Part shown: positions 58,965 through 64,000 of the stretch, in pieces
Layout: the number at the start of each line of letters is the position of its first letter
How positions within the stretch are numbered: position 1 is the stretch's first letter
Source of the DNA: Pedobacter antarcticus
GTDB lineage: Bacteria > Bacteroidota > Bacteroidia > Sphingobacteriales > Sphingobacteriaceae
Assembly (NCBI RefSeq): GCF_900112985.1
Contig: NZ_FONS01000002.1
Coordinates: forward strand, 372,001-436,000
Length of the DNA: 64,000 nt
Direction: 5' to 3'
Notes under the pieces: generated by a model
The model's input: only the letters and a program-made list of their open reading frames with translations
Databases searched by the model: none
What the model was told of the DNA's origin: nothing
Made by a program: the position numbers and the translations under genes

Positions 58965-59990
58965 ATGAAAGATAATAGAGAGATCATTTCCCATTTAGCT
59001 TACTGGCTGTTTATCGGGGCAATTCTTGGCCTGACGATATTTATGAGTGGCAAAAGTATATTTTCCCGGGAAGTCGTTGTTAGTCTTGGCTATTATTCTA
59101 TAATCAATATATCCGTATTCTATATTAATTATACCCTGCTGATCCCTCAGCTGCTGAAAAAGTACTGGATGTATATTCTGGCGCTTGTATTATTAATTGC
59201 TGGGATGACGGCTGCAAAAACGATCATCGCGGTATTATACAGGGACGTGATTTTAGAGCACCACGACAGTAAAACAGGAGCGCTGCAGGAAACGGATCTC
59301 TCTGTATATATGATTAGTACTGTGTTCGTGTCCGGTTTCTTTATCATTTCCAGCTGCCTGATTAAATTCATGCTGGATTGGTTCAGTAATATCAGGGTAC
59401 AACGTAGTCTGGAGAATGAAAGGAAAGATATGGAGCTGCAATTCCTTAAATCGCAACTTAACCCGCATTTCTTGTTTAATTCGCTGAATAATATTTACTC
59501 ACTCGCTTACCAGAAATCTGAGAAAACAGCTGATGCCGTACTTAAATTATCTGAAATAATGCGCTATATGATCTACGAAAGCAATGATATATGGGTGGAA
59601 CTTAGCAAAGAGATCTCCTATCTTGAAAGTTATGTAGACCTGCATCGACTGCGTTTTAAAGATGGTGCAGCCATTGAGATGAGTATTAATGGCGAAATTA
59701 AAGATCAGAAGATTATCCCCCTGGTGCTGATCTCATTTGTAGAAAATGCATTTAAACATGGCGTGGCAAATGATCCTGCCGACCCGATTCGTATTAATAT
59801 CATCGCCAATCAAAAGATTCTTCATTTCAGTATTACGAATAGGAAGAGAATTGGAAATAAGGATGAGGTGGGTGGAGTAGGTCTAAACAACGTTGAAAGG
59901 CGTTTACAGTTGCTTTATCCAGATAGATATAAATTAAATATTGTAAATTCAGCAACTCATTATACCAGCGAGCTGATGCTGGATATATAG
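58965..59990 (+). CDS. LytS-type sensor histidine kinase
   Basis: 341 residues from ATG 58965 (frame open to a TTG at 58953). Four membrane segments (about 12-30, 38-60, 68-92, 115-138), a coiled linker, and the His_kinase domain with His168 in QLNPHFLFNSLNNIYSL, followed by HATPase features FVENAFKHGV and GGVGLNNVERRL. No periplasmic sensor domain. The LytTR regulator follows 33 nt downstream. Typical Bacteroidota pair of unknown signal. Confidence 0.93.
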   Translation: MKDNREIISHLAYWLFIGAILGLTIFMSGKSIFSREVVVSLGYYSIINISVFYINYTLLIPQLLKKYWMYILALVLLIAGMTAAKTIIAVLYRDVILEHHDSKTGALQETDLSVYMISTVFVSGFFIISSCLIKFMLDWFSNIRVQRSLENERKDMELQFLKSQLNPHFLFNSLNNIYSLAYQKSEKTADAVLKLSEIMRYMIYESNDIWVELSKEISYLESYVDLHRLRFKDGAAIEMSINGEIKDQKIIPLVLISFVENAFKHGVANDPADPIRINIIANQKILHFSITNRKRIGNKDEVGGVGLNNVERRLQLLYPDRYKLNIVNSATHYTSELMLDI

Positions 59991-60023
59991 ATTATAACGA
60001 AAAAATTATTAAACAGCCCTAAA

Positions 60024-60782
60024 ATGACTTTGAAGTGTATAGCTGTAGACGATGAACCATTAGCGCTGGATATCATCGAAGATTACGTATCGAAAGTACC
60101 TTTCCTGGAACTGGTTAAAAGAACCGAAAATGCAATTGAAGCTTTGCAGCTGGTTCAGGCAGGTGGTATAGACCTGGTTTTTCTGGATATACAGATGCCC
60201 GATCTGACTGGTATACAGTTTCTTAAAATTGCCAGTAATAAAGCCAGTTATATTCTTACTACTGCCTATTCACAATATGCGCTGGAAAGCTATGACCTGG
60301 ACGTTTCAGATTATCTGCTAAAACCAATCGCATTTGACCGCTTCTATAAGGCAGTTGAAAAAGTACATAACAGACAGAATAAACAGCTGGAAGGGAATCA
60401 GACAATTGTAGCTGCAACCACTCCGGCTCCGCCACCGGCTCCGGCAAACCATTCAGAACAGGTGACAGATTTTATCTTTGTTAAATCAGAACATAAGATC
60501 CAGAAGATTGAACTGAACGATATCCTCTATATTGAAGGTTTAAAAGATTATATCTCAATTTATACAAAGAATGAGCGGGTGATCACGCTGCAGAACATGA
60601 AAAGGATGGAAGAAACTTTGCCTTCTGCAAATTTCATCAGAGTACATAAATCCTATATCATCGCACTGGATAAAATCGAAAGTATAGAGCGCAGCCGAAT
60701 CAGTATCTGTGATAAGATCATTCCGATAGGAGATACGTACAGGGATGAGTTCTTCCGCCGGATTGAGAATAAGAATCTATAA
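60024..60782 (+). CDS. LytTR-family response regulator
   Basis: 252 residues. Receiver domain with D9-D10-E11, phosphoacceptor Asp55 in LVFLDIQMPDLTG and Lys in YLLKPIAFDRF; Ala/Pro-rich linker (about 135-150); LytTR DNA-binding domain (about 155-250: FIFVKSEHKIQKIELNDILY, IEGLKDYISIYT, FIRVHKSYI). Partner of the kinase upstream. It converges with the acyltransferase gene with only 20 nt between and no terminator. Confidence 0.94.
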   Translation: MTLKCIAVDDEPLALDIIEDYVSKVPFLELVKRTENAIEALQLVQAGGIDLVFLDIQMPDLTGIQFLKIASNKASYILTTAYSQYALESYDLDVSDYLLKPIAFDRFYKAVEKVHNRQNKQLEGNQTIVAATTPAPPPAPANHSEQVTDFIFVKSEHKIQKIELNDILYIEGLKDYISIYTKNERVITLQNMKRMEETLPSANFIRVHKSYIIALDKIESIERSRISICDKIIPIGDTYRDEFFRRIENKNL

Positions 60783-60802
60783 TATTTCGTTCTTCAGCTG
60801 GC

Positions 60803-61546
60803 TTAGTTTTTCATTTGATTTAAGCTTATCCGGATTGATTTTTCTGCCTGCAAAGCAATTTCCTCAGGATTCAGCCCTTCAGTGATGATAGGGCTGAGTA
60901 CAGTCCAACGGAGTTTTAACCCGGCGCAAAGTGGAAATGGTCCGTATTGCACAATTTTCCAGGAATTTTCAATAGCAACAGGTACGATGAGTGCGTCGGG
61001 AACCGCTTTCAGCAGTGTAGCTATACCACCGACCTGAAAAGGTTTCATCTGTCCGTCTTTAGCACGTGTACCTTCAGCGAAGATCATTGTCGACCAGTTA
61101 TTCGATTTCATTCTGCGACCCAATTTGATAATTTCAGATACGGCTTGCTTACTGTCTTTCCGGTTTATATTGGCTCCTCCTCCATGTTTCAGGTTATAGG
61201 ATATGGAGGGAATACCCTTGGTAAGTTCTATCTTCGAGATAAACTTTACGTGGTATTGTCTGAGAAACCAGATCAGAGCGGGAATATCATACATGCTCTG
61301 GTGATTGGCAATAAAGATTACCGGGCGGCCCTGCGGAAGTTTTTGTTTATTAATAAATGTAGTAGATGAACCCAGGAATATCTGGCAATAGGTCAGACAA
61401 AAATTAAGGTAATCTACAACCACTTTATGTGCCCGGTATCCAAATAAACGGAAAGAAATCCATTGGAGCGGATGAAAGATCAAAAGTGACAAGGTGAAAA
61501 AAAAGTAGAAAACAGGGGTAAGGATATAACCCAGAAATTTGCTCAT
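60803..61546 (-). CDS. 1-acyl-sn-glycerol-3-phosphate acyltransferase
   Basis: 247 residues. Two N-terminal membrane segments (about 8-26, 44-60), then the PlsC domain: block I NHQSMYD (H82, D87), block II region KIELTKGIPSISYNL, block III FAEGTRA (E158) and block IV VPVAIENSW. It makes phosphatidic acid from lysophosphatidic acid at the inner membrane. It follows the NUDIX gene by 7 nt; one operon. Confidence 0.93.
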   Translation of the reverse strand: MSKFLGYILTPVFYFFFTLSLLIFHPLQWISFRLFGYRAHKVVVDYLNFCLTYCQIFLGSSTTFINKQKLPQGRPVIFIANHQSMYDIPALIWFLRQYHVKFISKIELTKGIPSISYNLKHGGGANINRKDSKQAVSEIIKLGRRMKSNNWSTMIFAEGTRAKDGQMKPFQVGGIATLLKAVPDALIVPVAIENSWKIVQYGPFPLCAGLKLRWTVLSPIITEGLNPEEIALQAEKSIRISLNQMKN

Positions 61547-61553
61547 GTGTAAT

Positions 61554-62108
61554 TTATAATTTGCCTTCGAGTATCATTATTTTAGCTTTTAGCAGAGCGG
61601 CCACGCTGATACTATCAGTGATAGATCCATTTTCTGCCATTGTGCATGCTTCTTGCAACGGGAGGCGGCGTAAAACCAGTTCTTCGGTATCTTCAGGGGC
61701 AGCCTGTCCCTGTGTTAATCCTCTGGCTAGATAAACTATTGCCAGTTCGTCCGTAACTGAGTTAGATAGGTGTAAACGCTGTATTTCCGTCCATGAATCT
61801 GCCGAAAGACCTGTTTCTTCCTGAAGTTCCCGTTTTGCACTATCGAGTGGGGATAGATGTAACGGACCACCACCCTCAGGAATTTCCCAGCTGTAGGCTT
61901 TTAGGGGGTAGCGATATTGTCCGACAAGCCAGGTATGCATTTCATCGTCAACCGGAAGAATCCCAATAGCCAGGTTTTTAAAGCTTACCTGACCGTAAAT
62001 ACCTTTGCCGCCGGAAGGATTAATCACCTGGTGTTCAGTAAGACCAATCCAGTTATTTTCATAAACCAATCTGCTTTCCAATGTAGTCCAGGGATTTTCA
62101 TTTTCCAT
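61554..62108 (-). CDS. NUDIX hydrolase (ADP-sugar pyrophosphatase-like)
   Basis: 184 residues. The Nudix helix is AKRELQEETGLS (R93-E94-L-Q-E97-E98-T-G), with the upstream Gly present; the first Glu of the GX5E motif is Leu here while the metal-binding Glu cluster is intact. The beta-strand region VGQYRYPLKAYSWEIPEGGG and LARGLTQG match the ADP-ribose/ADP-glucose branch. Removes nucleoside diphosphate-linked compounds. First gene of an operon with the acyltransferase. Confidence 0.9.
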   Translation of the reverse strand: MENENPWTTLESRLVYENNWIGLTEHQVINPSGGKGIYGQVSFKNLAIGILPVDDEMHTWLVGQYRYPLKAYSWEIPEGGGPLHLSPLDSAKRELQEETGLSADSWTEIQRLHLSNSVTDELAIVYLARGLTQGQAAPEDTEELVLRRLPLQEACTMAENGSITDSISVAALLKAKIMILEGKL

Positions 62109-62167
62109 GCCGCAAGATACAAAAATCTAGAATCTCCAAAAACCTGTCATTCGGATAGGCCTTAAAC

Positions 62168-62196
62168 AAAAAATGACCGCTGTAAAGCGGTCATTT
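62168..62196 (-). terminator. Terminator of the beta-barrel receptor gene
   Basis: AAATGACCGCT (62171-62181), GTAA loop, AGCGGTCATTT (62186-62196); T tract on the minus strand; 2 nt after the stop codon. Confidence 0.88.
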
Positions 62197-62198
62197 CC

Positions 62199-64000
62199 TT
62201 AAAATTGGCCTTCATCAGGTCTGTTGTCAACCTGTTCAGGTTTCTTCTGTTTTTTCTGGAATGTCGTCTGACCGAAGCGGTAAGAGAACGTAATGTTGCC
62301 CATTGGACCTGTCATATAACGTTCAAAATCTACGATAGACCTGCCGTCATTGGTTACCATACCAAACTGGCGTGTGTTGAAAATATCTCTTACATTCAGG
62401 CCGAGTGAAGCTTTTTTACCCGGAAAATCGTATTTAGCGCCGCCGTCAAAAGTATACATCGACTTCCGTCTACCTTGAGCCAGTACCTGCGACGAAGTGT
62501 ATTCACCTCTGAGCTGTAAAGTAATTCCGTAAGGAAGTACAAAATTGTTAGTCAGGTTAGAGTTCCAGCTAAAACCCGAATTGCCGGCAATGTCATAAGC
62601 TGGGACAGCATCAATTTTACTGTGATATACATTTACGTTTGCTGTAAAGTTCCATGCTTTTAGCACATCGACTTTAGCAATTAGTTCCAGCCCGCTCGAA
62701 AGATCTTTAGTTAAATTCTGAGGAGTAGAGATAATCACCCCATTTTCATCAGGCTGAGAACGTACACGCTGAATAAGGTCGTTCGTTCTGCGTACGTATG
62801 CACTGGAAATTAAGGTAACTTTAGGCCAGAATTTGCTGTATCCGAGTTCGAAAGCATGTACATCTTCAGGCAGCAGGTTTGGATTACCGCGACGCCAGTT
62901 TAAAGGATCACCATAATCAATAAACGGATTGGTATCCCATGGTCTTGGTCTGTTTACTCTTCTGCTGTAACTTAACTGGATCTGCTGCTCATGTTCCATT
63001 TTCTGTGTCAGATAGATACTTGGATAAAGACGTTTATAAGCAATTTTAGAAGTTGCATTTACCAATTGGTTATTCAGGTCATAACCACCGCTATTAGATA
63101 CCAGGGAAGCATCTTCTGCACGTAATCCGAACTGATAACCGAATTTGCCAATCTGATTCTGATAATTCATATAGATTGCATGTACCTGATCTTTACTGTC
63201 AAATAAATTTGTCAGACGCAGATCCGGGCGGTAACTTTCTAAATCGTAGTCAAATAACTGGGCATCTGTAGTGTTGTCTGAAAAACGGATCTGGCTGCGA
63301 TATCCTGCCTCCAGTTTACCTGTTTTACCGATCGAAGTATTATAATCTGCCTGAATATTATAGTTTTTGTTATCGCCCTCATTATCATTCGTACGTCTTT
63401 CGCCATTACCAGGAGCAATACCGTTCAGGCTTTGCAGATCGGTAATGTATCGCTGGAAATTGTCGTTATTACCTTTGGAGAAGCCAAAATTGAAAGTCAG
63501 CTCTTCACCTGGTTTAAACTTATGGCTATAATCCAGGTTAGTATCAAAACTCTTGCCGCTGCCCAGATTAGTATTTGTCCGGTTGCTCAGTTCGAGCGGA
63601 TTACGTTGTGCATTATATTTATTAATGTCCAGTAATTCAGTCCGGTCATTATCCCTGATATTAAAACCACCAGAAAAACTCAGAATATCTTTAGAAGTCA
63701 GATAATAATCCAGACCTGCTTTTACATTATGACTTTTATCGGTGTTTCTAGAGTCTGTCAACTGATCGGCGAAGGCAAGTTCACCAATGGGCTGCAGGTA
63801 TTCTATATTATTGAAACCGCCGCCAATTCTATTTCCTCTTCTGAAAGAATAATTACCATAAAGATTCACTTTTTTATTTTGAAAACTCAGACTGGTATTT
63901 GCGTTATAGTTATCCCTGTTTCCTGCAGTAAGTGCAACATTCCCGTTAAAGCCTAATTTAGCGTTCTTTTTCAATACGATGTTAATGATACCTGATTGCC
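62199..64000 (-). CDS. TonB-receptor-like outer-membrane beta-barrel protein, 5' truncated
   Basis: At least 600 codons; the frame continues past the right edge, where the visible GIINIVLKKN is the end of a TonB-type plug domain. The rest is a large beta-barrel of the OMP_b-brl_3 family (repeated aromatic-rich strands, e.g. YGNYSFRRGNRIGG, FNFGFSKGNNDNF, RLYPSIYLTQKMEHEQQIQL, NPFIDYGDPLNWRRGNPNLLPE) ending in ITFSYRFG plus a short charged tail. In full it would have a CarboxypepD_reg-like N terminus. Ligand unknown; no SusD partner in view. Confidence 0.9.
   Translation of the reverse strand, partial: QSGIINIVLKKNAKLGFNGNVALTAGNRDNYNANTSLSFQNKKVNLYGNYSFRRGNRIGGGFNNIEYLQPIGELAFADQLTDSRNTDKSHNVKAGLDYYLTSKDILSFSGGFNIRDNDRTELLDINKYNAQRNPLELSNRTNTNLGSGKSFDTNLDYSHKFKPGEELTFNFGFSKGNNDNFQRYITDLQSLNGIAPGNGERRTNDNEGDNKNYNIQADYNTSIGKTGKLEAGYRSQIRFSDNTTDAQLFDYDLESYRPDLRLTNLFDSKDQVHAIYMNYQNQIGKFGYQFGLRAEDASLVSNSGGYDLNNQLVNATSKIAYKRLYPSIYLTQKMEHEQQIQLSYSRRVNRPRPWDTNPFIDYGDPLNWRRGNPNLLPEDVHAFELGYSKFWPKVTLISSAYVRRTNDLIQRVRSQPDENGVIISTPQNLTKDLSSGLELIAKVDVLKAWNFTANVNVYHSKIDAVPAYDIAGNSGFSWNSNLTNNFVLPYGITLQLRGEYTSSQVLAQGRRKSMYTFDGGAKYDFPGKKASLGLNVRDIFNTRQFGMVTNDGRSIVDFERYMTGPMGNITFSYRFGQTTFQKKQKKPEQVDNRPDEGQF

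Noticed and set aside
1-64000. CRISPR array, tRNA, rRNA, insertion sequence or prophage
   Set aside because: No regularly spaced repeats with spacers, no cloverleaf or rRNA-like sequence and no transposase, integrase or phage gene were seen. A tRNAscan-SE and Infernal run would settle small RNAs.

Overview
The window is a 64 kb piece of ordinary, gene-dense chromosome from a member of the Bacteroidota, most likely the family Sphingobacteriaceae (Pedobacter-like). The evidence is the family content (DUF5687 ABC permease, DUF4197, TIGR03915/TIGR03916 pair, DUF47-PiT pair, b-type SdhCAB, BlaI/M56-TonB pair, OMP_b-brl receptors), the near absence of Shine-Dalgarno sequences, and many copies of the Bacteroidota -7 promoter element TAnnTTTG just ahead of genes. 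No rRNA, tRNA, CRISPR array, insertion sequence or prophage was seen. Two genes are cut by the window edges: an EamA-type transporter at the left and an outer-membrane beta-barrel receptor at the right.

Layout. 1-8.5 kb: transporter fragment, recG, a serine hydrolase lipoprotein, fumC with a lipoprotein partner, an S1/P1 nuclease, a DUF2383 protein and a TPR protein. 8.6-13.7 kb: envelope genes (tail-specific protease, SPFH protein, CapA-like lipoprotein, NlpC/P60 hydrolase). 13.9-20.1 kb: pyruvate dehydrogenase E1-alpha and E2, hisS, dienelactone hydrolase, Ku and a lone receiver protein. 20.1-25 kb: ABC1 kinase with TetR regulator, then a His/Cys-rich small protein ahead of a TonB-dependent receptor. 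25.2-34.4 kb: alpha/beta hydrolase, Gfo/Idh oxidoreductase, OmpA lipoprotein, an ABC exporter pair, rarA, a DEAD-box helicase and DUF4197. 34.5-37.2 kb: two separate ECF sigma factor modules. 37.2-37.9 kb: the only long non-coding stretch, carrying direct repeats and an 88-bp array of 11-bp units. 37.9-44.7 kb: a minus-strand run (THUMP methyltransferase, HD hydrolase, radical SAM DNA repair pair, PhoR-like kinase, DUF47, PiT). 44.8-52.8 kb: DUF3127 OB-like protein, two-component system, PIF1-like helicase, dapF and HtrA. 53-56.5 kb: sdhCAB. 56.5-62.1 kb: BlaI/M56-TonB system, a small repeat-containing protein, LytS/LytTR system, plsC-like acyltransferase and NUDIX hydrolase, then the cut receptor.

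How genes work together. fumC, sdhCAB and the pyruvate dehydrogenase genes are central carbon and respiratory metabolism. recG, rarA, Ku, the PIF1-like helicase, DUF3127 and the radical SAM/DUF4130 pair are scattered DNA-maintenance genes. Several regulatory circuits are complete locally: ECF sigma plus membrane partner (twice), BlaI plus M56 protease with two visible operators, and two kinase-regulator pairs.

The most unusual signals are not genes. They are (i) an 88-bp palindromic array of eight contiguous 11-bp units at 37591-37678 lying between two copies of a ~40-bp direct repeat, (ii) a group of genes whose TAnnTTTG box ends only 4-5 nt before the ATG, predicting leaderless mRNAs, sometimes directly behind the previous gene's terminator, (iii) convergent genes with stop codons that overlap or abut, and (iv) a pair of AACTAA-N4-TTAGTT operators ahead of blaI. 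The best uncharacterised protein system is the radical SAM/DUF4130 pair at 40731-42764. Nothing in the window looks like an obvious defence island or recently acquired element.
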